From: Phytopseudomonas flavescens
Lineage (GTDB): Bacteria > Pseudomonadota > Gammaproteobacteria > Pseudomonadales > Pseudomonadaceae
Direction: 5' to 3'
Length of the DNA stretch: 64,000 nt
NCBI RefSeq assembly: GCF_900100535.1
Contig: NZ_FNDG01000004.1
Coordinates: 1 to 64,000 of the forward strand
A program made the translations under genes and the position numbers. This document shows, one piece after another, positions 44,109 to 53,460 of the stretch. How positions within the stretch are numbered: the first letter of the stretch is position 1; every line of letters starts with the position of its first letter. The notes under the pieces are model-generated. The model was not told the DNA's origin, ran no database searches, and was given only the letters and a program-made list of their open reading frames with translations.

Positions 44109-44975
44109 ATGTCAGCAATTCGCGACCTTGTTTGCTCCACCGCCGTTGCCAGGGGGCAGGTTGGTAAATCTCTTTCGACCCTCGCGCTGGCACTGGCGAC
44201 CACCATCGGCGCAGTGTCCATCAGCCAGGCCATGACGGCCGAGGAAGTGAAGGCCCGGGGCTATGTGGTAGTGGCTACCGAAGATGACTACCGCCCCTTC
44301 GAGTTCATGGAGAACGGCAAGTCCACCGGCTACGACAACGAGCTCAAGGACCTGGTGGAAAAGGAAACCGGCCTGGAACTGCGTCAGCAGATCATGCCCT
44401 GGGCCGGGATTCTCTCCGGCGTCACCAGTGGCAAGTTCGACATGGCGCTGTCTGCGGTCATGGTCACCGCCGAACGCAAGCAGAGCTTCGACTACACCAC
44501 GCCCACGGCCGAATCGGCGACCTACTACGGGGTGAAGAAGGGCAGCTCGATCAAGACCGCCGAAGACCTGATCGGCAAGGTGGTCGGCGCCGAGACCGGT
44601 AGTGCCTTCCTGGCCGAACTCAAGGCGTTCGACGCCAAGCTCAAGGCCAACAAAGGCGAGGGCGTGAAGAAGATCATGGAGTACCACGGCTACCCCGAGG
44701 CCTACCAGGATCTCGCCCAGGGCCGTATCGACGCGGTGGTCAACACCGACCTGACCCTGCGCGCACTGGTCAAGGAGCGCGGCGACGTGTTCGAGCTGGG
44801 CCATCCCATCGGCGAGCCGGGCTACAAGGCCTGGGCGGTCAAGAAAGGCAATGATGGCGTGCTCGAGGTGATCAACGACGCGCTGCTTAAGATCCGCGAG
44901 AGCGGCGAGATGTACCGTCTGCAGGAAAAATGGTTGGGCGTGCGCTTCGAGAACATGCCGCTTGACGTGAACTGA
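44109..44975 (+). CDS. Amino acid-type ABC transporter substrate-binding protein
   Basis: A 288-residue periplasmic protein (SBP_bac_3). The signal sequence is long (about residues 1-42, cut near SQA). YVVVATEDDYRPFEFMENGKSTGYDNEL is the family opening, with SGKFDMALSAVMVTAERKQSFDYT carrying the conserved Arg-Asp region for an alpha-amino/carboxylate ligand. The last residues bind the usual YRLQEKWLG. It begins a four-gene importer operon, 134 bp after operator candidate 5 and 84 bp after candidate 6, so it likely imports the substrate of the nearby catabolic enzymes. Confidence 0.93.
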   Translation: MSAIRDLVCSTAVARGQVGKSLSTLALALATTIGAVSISQAMTAEEVKARGYVVVATEDDYRPFEFMENGKSTGYDNELKDLVEKETGLELRQQIMPWAGILSGVTSGKFDMALSAVMVTAERKQSFDYTTPTAESATYYGVKKGSSIKTAEDLIGKVVGAETGSAFLAELKAFDAKLKANKGEGVKKIMEYHGYPEAYQDLAQGRIDAVVNTDLTLRALVKERGDVFELGHPIGEPGYKAWAVKKGNDGVLEVINDALLKIRESGEMYRLQEKWLGVRFENMPLDVN

Positions 44976-44985
44976 TGACACCACC

Positions 44986-45633
44986 ATGAATGCATACGAC
45001 TACTGGAGCATCCTGCAGGGTGCGTTTGCCACGGTGGGTGTGTCGCTGGTAGGGATCGTGATTGGCATTCCTCTGGGGCTGGGCCTGGCGCTGGTGCGCT
45101 GGGCCCAGGTCCCGGTAGCCCGGCAACTGGCCTATGTGTATGTCAGCATCATCAGGTCCTGCCCGGCAGTGACCCTGATCCTGCTGGTCTACTTCGGCCT
45201 GCCGCAGTTCGGCATCTCGCTGAGCCCGCTGCTCGCCGCACTGATTTCCCTTTCGGTCACCGCCGCCGCATTCAACTGCGAGATATGGCGCGCGGCCTTG
45301 CTGGCTTTCGATCGCCAGCAGTACGACGCGGCGCTGGCCTTCGGCATGCCGCGGCGCATGCGGGTGATGCGCATCGTCCTGCCCCAGGTCTGGCAGTCGA
45401 GCCTGCCCGGGCTGGTCAACGAGATGACCATGCTGGTGAAGTCCAGCCCGGCCATCGCGGTGATCGGCATGGTCGAGATCACCCGTGCAGCCCAGCGCGT
45501 CGGGGCGAGAACCTATGACCCCTTGCCGCCGCTGCTGGTCGGGCTGTGCCTGTACGTGGCGATCATCTTCCTGCTGGTCAGGCTGCAACGTCGCCTGGAA
45601 CGCAACGTCCAGGGTCAGGAGGCCGCCGTATGA
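44986..45633 (+). CDS. Amino acid-type ABC transporter permease, first subunit
   Basis: A 215-residue HisM/HisQ-type permease with about five helices. IPLGLGLALVRWAQ, YVSIIRSCPAVTLILLVYFGLPQ, ISLSVTAAAFNCEIWRAALLAFDRQQYDAALAFG (EAA-type coupling loop) are family features. It begins 10 bp behind the binding-protein gene and overlaps the next permease by ATGA. Confidence 0.93.
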   Translation: MNAYDYWSILQGAFATVGVSLVGIVIGIPLGLGLALVRWAQVPVARQLAYVYVSIIRSCPAVTLILLVYFGLPQFGISLSPLLAALISLSVTAAAFNCEIWRAALLAFDRQQYDAALAFGMPRRMRVMRIVLPQVWQSSLPGLVNEMTMLVKSSPAIAVIGMVEITRAAQRVGARTYDPLPPLLVGLCLYVAIIFLLVRLQRRLERNVQGQEAAV

Positions 45634-46292
45634 ACCTCAGCGATTTCATCACCGTCTGGCAGCACTATCCGTCCATTCTGGAAGGCTTCATGAACACCCT
45701 GGTGTTCATCCTCATCGCCGGCAGCATGTCGCTGCTGCTGGGCATTCTGCTCACGCCACTGCTCATGTCCAACCGCGTGTTCGTTGGTCGCGGCGCTTCG
45801 TTCTACTGCGAGTGCATGCGCTGCACGCCGTTTCTGCTGCTGGTGTACCTGATCTATTTCGGGCTGCCATCCGGGGGCATCCAGCTGAGCAACTGGGTGT
45901 CGGGCATCGTCGCGCTGATCATCTACAACACCGCCTACATGGCGATCATCCTCAAGGGCGCCTGGAAGGATCTGCCCCACGACACCATCGAGGCGGGCAG
46001 GGCGTTCGGCTATCACGGCTTCGGCCTGCTGCGGCGCATCATCATGCCGCCGGTGCTGCTGCGTGCCACGCCAATGATCGGCAACCAGATGATCCAGATC
46101 GTCAAGGACAGCGCCTTTCTGGGCATCATCGCCGTGACCGAGCTGACGGCCGCCATCAACGCCGTGCAGTCGACCTACTTCATCCCCTTCGCCAGCTTCC
46201 TGTCGGCGGTGCTGATGTACTGGGTGATCTGTCTGGCCATCGAATTGCTCACCAACCTATTTACCCGTTACGCCGAGGTGCGCCGCGCATGA
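45630..46292 (+). CDS. Amino acid-type ABC transporter permease, second subunit
   Basis: The ATG at 45630 overlaps the previous stop (ATGA) and gives 220 aa. YCECMRCTPFLLLVYLIYFGLP and NTAYMAIILKGAWKDLPHDTIEAGRAFG are the channel helix and the EAA loop. The two permeases should form a heterodimer. It overlaps the ATPase gene by ATGA. Confidence 0.93.
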   Translation: MNLSDFITVWQHYPSILEGFMNTLVFILIAGSMSLLLGILLTPLLMSNRVFVGRGASFYCECMRCTPFLLLVYLIYFGLPSGGIQLSNWVSGIVALIIYNTAYMAIILKGAWKDLPHDTIEAGRAFGYHGFGLLRRIIMPPVLLRATPMIGNQMIQIVKDSAFLGIIAVTELTAAINAVQSTYFIPFASFLSAVLMYWVICLAIELLTNLFTRYAEVRRA

Positions 46293-47086
46293 GCAGTCTT
46301 ATGAACAACGTGGATACGTCCGCAACCAGCAAGGTGCTGCAGGTACAGGGCGTGTCCAAGTCCTTCGGCGCCAACCGCGTGCTGGCGGATGTGTCCCTGG
46401 ATCTCGAGCGTGGCGAGGTGCTGTGCCTGCTCGGGCCGTCGGGCTGTGGCAAGTCGACCCTGCTGCGCTGCATCAACTGGCTGGAGACGCCGGATGCCGG
46501 CAGCATTCGCCTCAACGCCAAGCGCTTCGGCGCGCACAAGGGCGGCGCCCGGATCGGCGATGCCGAGTTGGCGCAGATGCGCTCGCGCATCGGCATGGTA
46601 TTCCAGCACTTCGCCCTGTGGCCGCACCTCACCGTGCTGGGCAATATCATGGAAGCCCCGGTTCACGTGCAGAAACGCAACCGCAAGCAGGTGCATGACG
46701 AAGCCATGGCGCTGCTCGCCAAGGTGGGGCTGGCCGACAAGGCCGGCATGTTCCCGTCGCGGCTCTCGGGTGGGCAGAAGCAGCGGGTCGGCATCGCCCG
46801 TGCGCTGGCCATGAAGCCGGACGTGCTGTTGTTCGACGAACCCACCAGCGCCCTGGACCCCATGCTGGTGGGCGAAGTGCTGGAGGTCATGCGCGATCTG
46901 GCCGCCGAGGGCGCGACCATGGTGATCGTCACCCATGAAATGGAGTTCGCCCGGCAGGTCGCCAGCCGGATCATCTTCATGGATGGTGGTCACATCGTCG
47001 AAAGCGGCTCGCCGCAAGCCTTCTTCAGCGCGCCACAAACGGCCCGCGCCCAGCAGTTTCTGGCGCCGTTCCGGCAGCGCGCCTGA
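46289..47086 (+). CDS. Amino acid-type ABC transporter ATP-binding protein
   Basis: The ATG at 46289 overlaps the permease stop and gives 265 aa. Walker A is GPSGCGKST (about residues 45-53), the signature LSGGQKQRVGIARAL, Walker B VLLFDEPTSALDP, and the switch histidine is in VTHEMEFARQV. These match the GlnQ/HisP group. It closes the importer operon. Confidence 0.95.
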   Translation: MSSLMNNVDTSATSKVLQVQGVSKSFGANRVLADVSLDLERGEVLCLLGPSGCGKSTLLRCINWLETPDAGSIRLNAKRFGAHKGGARIGDAELAQMRSRIGMVFQHFALWPHLTVLGNIMEAPVHVQKRNRKQVHDEAMALLAKVGLADKAGMFPSRLSGGQKQRVGIARALAMKPDVLLFDEPTSALDPMLVGEVLEVMRDLAAEGATMVIVTHEMEFARQVASRIIFMDGGHIVESGSPQAFFSAPQTARAQQFLAPFRQRA

Positions 47087-47168
47087 GCCGCGCCGCTGGC
47101 CGCGAGCGCTGGTGCCTGGCGACGCTCAGGCGTTATGCTGCGCGGCTCAGCTCATTGCCGGAACCTCC

Positions 47169-47582
47169 ATGCTGGTCATTTCCAACAGCATCCATCTGCC
47201 TGACGACGAAGTCGAACTCACCGCCATCCGCGCCCAGGGTGCAGGCGGGCAGAACGTCAACAAGGTGTCCAGCGCCATGCACCTGCGCTTCGACAGCCAG
47301 GCGTCGTCCTTGCCGCCGTTCTACAAGGAGCGGCTGCTGGCCCTGCGTGACAGCCGCATCACCGCCGATGGCGTGGTGATCATCAAGGCCCAGCAATACC
47401 GAACCCAGGAACAGAACCGCGCCGACGCTTTGGAGCGCCTGGCGGAGCTGATCCGTTGCGCGGGCAAGACCGAAAAGGCCCGCCGCCCCACCAAGCCGAC
47501 CCTCGGCTCCAAGAAGCGTCGGCTGGAAGGCAAGACCAAGCGCGGGGCGATCAAGGCGGGCAGGGGCAAGGTCGACTTCTAA
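47169..47582 (+). CDS. arfB: Alternative ribosome rescue factor ArfB (YaeJ)
   Basis: The ATG at 47169 gives 137 aa. [18 protein letters not shown] carries the GGQ motif that hydrolyses peptidyl-tRNA, and the C-terminal 35 residues are a basic tail ([20 protein letters not shown]) that enters the empty mRNA channel of stalled ribosomes. Its stop overlaps that of the convergent dkgB gene by four bases. Confidence 0.95.
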   Translation: MLVISNSIHLPDDEVELTAIRAQGAGGQNVNKVSSAMHLRFDSQASSLPPFYKERLLALRDSRITADGVVIIKAQQYRTQEQNRADALERLAELIRCAGKTEKARRPTKPTLGSKKRRLEGKTKRGAIKAGRGKVDF

Positions 47583-48382
47583 TCCCAGTGCGGAGCGAAG
47601 CCCGGATTGGCCAGCCGCTCGCCGCGCTCCAGCTTGGCGATGGCCGCCATGTCCTGCTCGCTGAGCGTCAGCTTCAGTGCACCCAGGTTGCTTTCCAGAT
47701 TGGCCCTTTTGGTGGACGACGGAATCACCGCGAAGCCCTGCTGCAGTGCCCAGGCCAGTGCGACCTGTGCCGGGTTGGCGGTGTGTTTGGCGGCGATGTC
47801 CTGGATCACCGGGTCGGTCATCACCTTGCCGTAGGCCAGGGGCATGTAGGCGGTCAGGTGCACGCCGTGTTCCCGGGCGAACGCTACCACCTTGCGGTTC
47901 TGCAGGAAGGGGTGGATTTCCACCTGGTGGGTGGCTATCTGGTCGGCGCCGACCACCTCCATGGCCTGTTGCAGGTGCGCGTTGGTGAAGTTGGACACAC
48001 CGATCAGCGCGGTCAGGCCAGCGGCCTTGGCCTCCAGCAGGGCAGCCATGTATTCGGCCACCTGCAGCTCGTCATTGGGGGAGGGCCAGTGGATCAGGGT
48101 CAGGTCGACCTGCTCGAGGCGCAGCTTGCGCAGGCTTTCCTCGAGGCTGGGGATCAGCTTGTCGGCGCCCAGGTTGTCGGTCCAGATCTTGGTGGTGACG
48201 AACAGTTCGCTGCGCGGCACGCCGCTTTCGGCGATGGCCTGGCCCACTTCGGCTTCGTTGCCGTAGATCTGCGCGGTATCGATGTGTCGATAACCAAGCT
48301 CCAGGCCGGTGCGTACCGAATCGATCACCTGCTGATCCTTGAGGCGGAAGGTGCCGAGGCCGAGGGCGGGAATCTGTGGCAT
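47579..48382 (-). CDS. dkgB: Aldo/keto reductase, 2,5-diketo-gluconate reductase B-like
   Basis: The ATG at 48382 gives 267 aa, the same length as E. coli Dkg[40 protein letters not shown] (catalytic D and Y), TTKIW with the active lysine, [12 protein letters not shown] with H, and [15 protein letters not shown] for NADPH binding are all present. It reduces small keto sugars or methylglyoxal-like carbonyls. A LysR gene is divergent and probably controls it. Confidence 0.93.
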   Translation of the reverse strand: MPQIPALGLGTFRLKDQQVIDSVRTGLELGYRHIDTAQIYGNEAEVGQAIAESGVPRSELFVTTKIWTDNLGADKLIPSLEESLRKLRLEQVDLTLIHWPSPNDELQVAEYMAALLEAKAAGLTALIGVSNFTNAHLQQAMEVVGADQIATHQVEIHPFLQNRKVVAFAREHGVHLTAYMPLAYGKVMTDPVIQDIAAKHTANPAQVALAWALQQGFAVIPSSTKRANLESNLGALKLTLSEQDMAAIAKLERGERLANPGFAPHWD

Positions 48383-48537
48383 GTGGGTCTCCTGTCGAAT
48401 GGGCAACTGTCTGTAGCTGACAGCGATGCCCGGGGGTTGTTGCGCCGGATTCGTGCGCCTGGTCTGTGCCATGGACTTATGCGCAGAAACCGCGTTTCAT
48501 GCAGAGCATATTTGCGCCGCAATCACGAATGGTCGCC

Positions 48538-49431
48538 ATGAAAACCACCCTCGACGAACTTCTCGCCTTCAGTACCGTAGTGGCCAGCGGCTCCATCAGC
48601 GCCGCCGCGCAGCAGCTGGGGCAGACCGCTTCGGGCATCAGTCGCGCCCTCAGCCGGCTGGAAGAAAAGCTCGATGTAACGCTGCTGCAGCGCACCACCC
48701 GGCGCCTGGAACTGACCGAGGAGGGCCATGCCTTTCTCGCCCAGGCGCGGCGCATCGTGGCCGGTGTCGAGGAGGCCGAGGAGCAGATGCGCGTGCGCAG
48801 GCAGACGCCGGCCGGGCGCTTGCGCGTCAACGCCGCTGCGCCGTTCGTGCTGCATGCGGTGGTGCCGCTGGTCAAAGGCTTTCGCGAGCGTTACCCGAAT
48901 ATCCAGCTGGAGCTGCACAGCAGCGATGAAATCATCGACCTGATCGAGCAGCGCACCGACGTGGCCATCCGCATCGGCCCGCTGCGTGATTCCACCCTGC
49001 ATGCCCGGCCACTGGGCAGCAATCGCATCCGCGTTCTGGCCAGCCCTGCCTATCTGCAGGAGCGGGGCGTGCCGAACAGTGTCGAGGCGCTGGGCGAGCA
49101 CAGCCTGCTCGGCTTCACCCAGCCGGAAAGCCTCAACCAGTGGCCGCTGCGCCATGAGCACGGCGACCGCTACGCCATCGAACCCAGCCTGCGGGCCTCC
49201 AGTGGCGAGACGCTGCGCCAGCTGGCCTTGAGTGGCGCGGGGATCGTCTGCCTGGCGGACTTCATGACCCACCGCGACCGCGCGTGCGGCGAGCTGGTGC
49301 AGGTCCTCGCGGAGCACACCGTGGAGGTTCGCCAGCCGATCCATGCCGTGTACTACCGCAACACCGCACTCACTTCACGCATCACCTGTTTTCTCGACTA
49401 CCTGAGCAGCGAGCTGGGCCAGACGCTCTGA
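48538..49431 (+). CDS. LysR-family transcriptional regulator
   Basis: A 297-residue regulator from the ATG at 48538 (another in-frame ATG is at 48529; neither has a strong ribosome site). TTLDELLAFSTVVASGSISAAAQQLGQTASGISRALSRLEEKLDVTLLQRTTR is the winged HTH; residues about 90-290 are the LysR co-inducer domain. It is divergent to dkgB with 155 bp between starts and resembles E. coli YafC-like regulators found beside dkgB. Confidence 0.93.
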   Translation: MKTTLDELLAFSTVVASGSISAAAQQLGQTASGISRALSRLEEKLDVTLLQRTTRRLELTEEGHAFLAQARRIVAGVEEAEEQMRVRRQTPAGRLRVNAAAPFVLHAVVPLVKGFRERYPNIQLELHSSDEIIDLIEQRTDVAIRIGPLRDSTLHARPLGSNRIRVLASPAYLQERGVPNSVEALGEHSLLGFTQPESLNQWPLRHEHGDRYAIEPSLRASSGETLRQLALSGAGIVCLADFMTHRDRACGELVQVLAEHTVEVRQPIHAVYYRNTALTSRITCFLDYLSSELGQTL

Positions 49432-49615
49432 GTCATCGTGCACGCGCAATGGCGTGAAATGCGCTGGTTTTCGGGGCGCCTTTCGGCGCCGCGCGGCGAG
49501 GCTGCAGCGCCCGTTATGCCTGGGCTGCAGCGCCTGTCGAGGTGGCCACAGATATAGGTGGAACTGGCCGAGTGCCACAGGGGTCTAGGATGGTGGTTGA
49601 TAAGGAGATACCAAA

Positions 49616-50017
49616 ATGACCAAATCCCCGTTCTTTCGTCGTCTGGCTGCCATGTTGGCAGTGTTCCATGTCCTGATGATCGCCCAGGTTCCACTCGCCA
49701 ATGCCGCGATGATCGGTACGGGTGAAGTGCTCACCGAGCAGCAACAGCAGGTCGACCGTCAGCAACTGCTGTCGATGCTCGACGATCAACAGGTCAAGGA
49801 AAAGCTGCTCGCCATGGGCGTCGAGCGTGATCAGGTGGAAAACCGCATCAACAACCTGACCAGCGCCGAACTGTCGCAATTCAATGCTCAGCTCTCTGAA
49901 GCCCCGGCCGGTGCCGGTGTGGTCGGCATCATCGTGTTGTTCTTGGTGATCTTCATCATCACCGATATGCTCTGCGCCACAGACCTCTTCAGTTTCGTGA
50001 AATGCATAAATCGCTAA
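49616..50017 (+). CDS. PA2779-family small secreted/membrane protein
   Basis: A 133-residue protein with a strong AAGGAG site. Residues 1-31 form an N-terminal signal (LAAMLAVFHVLMIAQVPLANA), a helical charged middle follows (EQQQQVDRQQLLSMLDDQQVKEKLLAMGVERDQVENRI, noted in parts), and a hydrophobic helix near the end (GVVGIIVLFLVIFIITDMLC) is followed by a short tail. It is the PA2779-type partner that always seems to precede the cysteine peptidase-like lipoprotein gene, which it overlaps by 16 bp. Function not known; a substrate of that peptidase is one idea. Confidence 0.85.
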   Translation: MTKSPFFRRLAAMLAVFHVLMIAQVPLANAAMIGTGEVLTEQQQQVDRQQLLSMLDDQQVKEKLLAMGVERDQVENRINNLTSAELSQFNAQLSEAPAGAGVVGIIVLFLVIFIITDMLCATDLFSFVKCINR

Positions 50018-50961
50018 GACCGCTCCTCGCTTCACTGCTGATCGTCCTGCTCAGTGCATGCGCCAGGTCTCCGGTACTGTCACCGGAAGCCGAGCGCCTG
50101 CCTGAGCGGGTCGAGCTCAGCAGCGTTCCCTTCTATCCGCAGACCGCCTACCAGTGTGGGCCCGCCGCCCTGGCGACCATGCTCAACCAGCGCGGTGTGC
50201 TGACCACTCCCGGTTTCCTGCAGGACCAGGTCTACATCCCTGGCCGCGAAGGCAGCCTGCAAGTGGAGATGGTCGCGGCAGCGCGTTCTCACGATCTGCT
50301 CGTCTATCCGCTCAAGCCGAAGCTCGATGCGCTGCTGGCCGAAGTGGCCGCTGGCAACCCGGTGCTGGTGCTGCAGAACCTGGCCTTCGACTGGTACCCG
50401 CAATGGCACTTCGCGGTGCTGGTGGGGTATGACCGTCGCGAGCAGACGCTGATCTTGCGCTCCGGCACCACCCGCCGCTGGGTGACCGACTTCGCCGCCT
50501 TCGACAAGACCTGGGCGCGCGGCAGTCGCTGGGCGGTGGTGACCATGCCGCCAGACACCTTGCCAGCCACCGCCGAACCGACCACCTGGCTCAAGGCCGC
50601 CGCGGATCTGGAAGAGGTCGGTCGCAAGGACGTCGCCCAGCACGCCTACCGCACCGCCACCCAGCGCTGGCCGGAGCAGGCCGTGGGCTGGTTCGCCCTG
50701 GCCAACAGCCGTTACGCCGGCGGTGACCTGCGCGGCGCCGAAGCAGCGCTTCGCGAAAGCGTCAGCCGCCAGCCGGACTTCGCCGCAGGCTGGTTCAACC
50801 TGTCCCAGGTGCTCGACGAACGCGGCTGCAAGGCCGAAGCCACCAGCGCCCGCCAATGCGCCCAGCGCATCGCTCCGGACGACAAGCGCTTCACCGTAAT
50901 CGGCAAGCAAGGCACCCCAACAGGCCAGTGCAGCGCACCCACCGCGTGCCCGGCCCAGTAA
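50002..50961 (+). CDS. PA2778-family C39-like cysteine peptidase lipoprotein with TPR
   Basis: A 319-residue lipoprotein (LLSAC, lipobox cysteine at residue 19). Residues about 38-185 are a C39-like papain fold: YQCGPAALATML carries the catalytic cysteine (C52) and WHFAVLVGYD the histidine, with a following Asp-type position. Residues about 195-300 are TPR-like helices (DVAQHAYRTATQRWPEQ; FAAGWFNLSQVLDERG). It should act at the outer membrane on a small protein or peptide. Overlap with the PA2779-type gene implies coupled synthesis. A palindrome follows at 50980. Confidence 0.88.
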   Translation: MHKSLRPLLASLLIVLLSACARSPVLSPEAERLPERVELSSVPFYPQTAYQCGPAALATMLNQRGVLTTPGFLQDQVYIPGREGSLQVEMVAAARSHDLLVYPLKPKLDALLAEVAAGNPVLVLQNLAFDWYPQWHFAVLVGYDRREQTLILRSGTTRRWVTDFAAFDKTWARGSRWAVVTMPPDTLPATAEPTTWLKAAADLEEVGRKDVAQHAYRTATQRWPEQAVGWFALANSRYAGGDLRGAEAALRESVSRQPDFAAGWFNLSQVLDERGCKAEATSARQCAQRIAPDDKRFTVIGKQGTPTGQCSAPTACPAQ

Positions 50962-50979
50962 GCCATCCGGCAAAACAGA

Positions 50980-50999
50980 ACGGCGCTCTAGAGCGCCGT
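50980..50999. terminator. Palindrome after the peptidase gene, weak terminator
   Basis: ACGGCGCTCTAGAGCGCCGT is a perfect 20 bp palindrome 19 bp behind the stop codon. It lacks a T run. Confidence 0.5.
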
Positions 51000-51023
51000 C
51001 GCAGCCCCGCCTGCCATCGCAAT

Positions 51024-51101
51024 GGTGGAAAAGAAGAGCGTTTTCCACCCTACAAGGGCGGTGCGCATCAGCGTAGCCTGGGTGGCGCGAAGCGATACCC
51101 A
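51024..51101. repeat. Extragenic repeats upstream of tRNA-Val
   Basis: An inverted repeat GGTGGAAAA/TTTTCCACC (51024-51032, 51041-51049) is followed by GTAGCCTGGG...CGAAGCGATACCCAGG (51068-51101), the same family as at 35036-35210. Confidence 0.75.
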
Positions 51102-51197
51102 GGAATAAGCGCTGGCGTTACGACGGCGAGGGCAGGGCGGCTACATGCCTCAAACGTAAAAAACTCAGTTTTTTTAGTCAGTTAGCGAAAAAAGGTG

Positions 51198-51225
51198 TTG
51201 ACTCCTCGGCGTGGCTCCGTAGAAT
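51198..51225 (+). promoter_or_regulatory. Sigma70 promoter of tRNA-Val
   Basis: TTGACT (51198-51203) and TAGAAT (51220-51225) are separated by 16 bp, 13 bp before the tRNA. The stretch between -10 and the gene is GC-rich, as common for stable RNA genes. Confidence 0.75.
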
Positions 51226-51238
51226 GCGCACCCACAGC

Positions 51239-51315
51239 AGGCACATAGCTCAGTTGGTTAGAGCACCACCTTGACATGGTGGGGGTCGTTGGTTCGAATC
51301 CAATTGTGCCTACCA
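51239..51315 (+). tRNA. tRNA-Val (anticodon GAC)
   Basis: A 77-base cloverleaf with CCA encoded. Acceptor arms AGGCACA/TGTGCCT pair fully, the anticodon stem CCACC/GGTGG holds loop TTGACAT with anticodon GAC, and the T loop is TTCGAAT. It reads GUC and GUU. Confidence 0.97.
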
Positions 51316-51321
51316 AATTTT

Positions 51322-51350
51322 AAATGGTCGCTTCGGCGGCCATTTTTTTT
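51322..51350 (+). terminator. Terminator after tRNA-Val
   Basis: Stem AAATGGTCGC/GCGGCCATT with a TTCG loop and T8 tail. Confidence 0.92.
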
Positions 51351-51535
51351 GGCCGTCTTGTCAGGCGGTCATGATTCTGAAAGCATCCACCGTTTCACAC
51401 CTTCCAGTGACTGCGGTTCTGTGGCCAGCCTCACGGCTCCTGCCTCTGTATGGCAGATACGCCACCGGATCGCTTACTGGCTCATCCCAACCCACGTGGC
51501 CTTTGGTAGAGGTCACCACTAGGAGAGGAGGCGCC

Positions 51536-53458
51536 ATGCCCATCATTACTCTTCCCGACGGCAGTCAGCGTTCGTTCGATCACCCGGTATCCGTACTCGA
51601 GGTGGCGCAATCCATTGGTGCTGGCCTGGCGAAAGCCACCGTCGCCGGCAAGGTCAACGGTCGTCTGGTAGACGCCTGTGACCTCATCGAAGCCGATGCG
51701 ACCCTGCAGATCATCACGCCCAAGGACGACGAGGGTGTCGAAATCATCCGTCACTCCTGCGCCCACCTGGTCGGCCATGCAGTCAAGCAGCTGTACCCGA
51801 CTGCGCGCATGGTCATCGGCCCGGTGATCGACGATGGCTTCTATTACGACATCGCCTACGAGCGCCCCTTCACGCCCGATGACGTCACCGCCATCGAAGC
51901 GCGCATGAAAGCGCTGATCGACAAGGACTACGACGTCATCAAGAAGGTGACGCCGCGCGCCGAAGTCATCGACCTGTTTACCTCGCGCAGCGAAGACTAC
52001 AAGCTGCGTCTGGTCGAAGATATGCCGAACGAGCAGGCCATGGGTCTGTACTACCACGAAGAGTACGTGGACATGTGCCGCGGCCCGCACGTGCCCAACA
52101 CCCGCTTCCTCAAGGCGTTCAAGCTGACCAAGCTGTCCGGCGCCTACTGGCGTGGCGATGCCAAGAACGAGCAGTTGCAGCGCATCTACGGCACCGCATG
52201 GGCCGACAAGAAGCAGCTGGCTGCCTACATCCAGCGCATCGAAGAAGCCGAGAAGCGCGATCACCGCAAGATCGGCAAGCGCCTGGACCTGTTCCACACC
52301 CAGGAAGAAGCGCCGGGCATGGTGTTCTGGCACCCCAATGGCTGGACCATCTATCAGGTGCTCGAGCAGTACATGCGTGGTGTGCAGCGTGAGAACGGCT
52401 ACCAGGAAGTCCGTACCCCGCAGGTCGTCGACCGTGTGCTGTGGGAGAAGTCCGGGCACTGGGGCAACTACGCCGACAACATGTTCACCACCGAGTCGGA
52501 AAGCCGCGACTACGCCATCAAGCCCATGAACTGCCCGTGCCACGTGCAGATCTTCAACCAGGGCCTGAAGAGCTACCGCGAGCTGCCGCTGCGCCTGGCC
52601 GAGTTCGGCTCCTGCCACCGCAACGAAGCATCCGGCGCCCTGCACGGCATCATGCGCGTGCGCGGTTTCACCCAGGACGACGCGCACATCTTCTGCACCG
52701 AAGAACAGGTGAAGAAAGAAGCGGCCGACTTCATCAAGCTGACCTTGCAGGTCTATTCGGACTTCGGCTTCAGCGACATCAAGATGAAGCTGTCCACCCG
52801 TCCGGCCAAGCGCGTTGGTGACGACGCCTTCTGGGATCGTGCCGAGAAAGCCCTGGCCGACGCCCTGGACGACGCCGGCCTGCCGTGGGAATACCTGCCG
52901 GGCGAGGGCGCGTTCTACGGTCCGAAGATCGAATTCACGCTGCTCGACTGCCTTGGCCGTGCCTGGCAGTGCGGCACCCTGCAGTACGACCCGAACATGC
53001 CGCAGCGTCTGGAAGCGAGCTACGTTTCCGAAGACAACAGCCGCAAGATTCCGGTCATGCTGCACCGCGCCATCCTCGGTTCCTTCGAGCGTTTCATCGG
53101 AATTCTCATCGAACACTACGAGGGTGCCTTTCCGGCATGGCTGGCACCAACCCAGGCGGTGGTCATGAATATCACCGACAAACAGGCCGATTTCGCCCTC
53201 GAAGTGGAAAAAACGCTCACTCAAAGCGGCTATCGTGCCAAGTCCGACTTGAGGAACGAGAAGATAGGCTTTAAAATCCGCGAGCATACTTTGCTCAAGG
53301 TCCCCTATCTGTTAGTCATCGGGGATCGCGAAGTCGAGACGCAAACTGTCGCTGTGCGTACCCGTGAAGGTGCTGATCTGGGCTCGATGCCCGTCGCCCA
53401 ATTCAATGAGTTGCTCGCACAAGCGGTTTCCCGGCGCGGTCGCCAAGATTTGGAGTAA
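51536..53458 (+). CDS. thrS: Threonyl-tRNA synthetase
   Basis: The ATG at 51536 has a strong AGGAGAGGAGG site and gives 640 aa, the usual Pseudomonas length. Domains in order: TGS (1-62), editing domain with [11 protein letters not shown] (about 73) and the [17 protein letters not shown] cysteine block (about 180), class II catalytic core with motif 2 [20 protein letters not shown], noted in parts, and the C-terminal anticodon-binding domain (540-640). It charges tRNA-Thr. It is followed after two bases by infC. Confidence 0.98.
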   Translation: MPIITLPDGSQRSFDHPVSVLEVAQSIGAGLAKATVAGKVNGRLVDACDLIEADATLQIITPKDDEGVEIIRHSCAHLVGHAVKQLYPTARMVIGPVIDDGFYYDIAYERPFTPDDVTAIEARMKALIDKDYDVIKKVTPRAEVIDLFTSRSEDYKLRLVEDMPNEQAMGLYYHEEYVDMCRGPHVPNTRFLKAFKLTKLSGAYWRGDAKNEQLQRIYGTAWADKKQLAAYIQRIEEAEKRDHRKIGKRLDLFHTQEEAPGMVFWHPNGWTIYQVLEQYMRGVQRENGYQEVRTPQVVDRVLWEKSGHWGNYADNMFTTESESRDYAIKPMNCPCHVQIFNQGLKSYRELPLRLAEFGSCHRNEASGALHGIMRVRGFTQDDAHIFCTEEQVKKEAADFIKLTLQVYSDFGFSDIKMKLSTRPAKRVGDDAFWDRAEKALADALDDAGLPWEYLPGEGAFYGPKIEFTLLDCLGRAWQCGTLQYDPNMPQRLEASYVSEDNSRKIPVMLHRAILGSFERFIGILIEHYEGAFPAWLAPTQAVVMNITDKQADFALEVEKTLTQSGYRAKSDLRNEKIGFKIREHTLLKVPYLLVIGDREVETQTVAVRTREGADLGSMPVAQFNELLAQAVSRRGRQDLE

Positions 53459-53460
53459 TC

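Noticed and set aside
51482..53287. 601-codon open frame antisense to thrS
   Set aside because: It mirrors a strongly conserved synthetase gene, so it is a by-product of codon bias.
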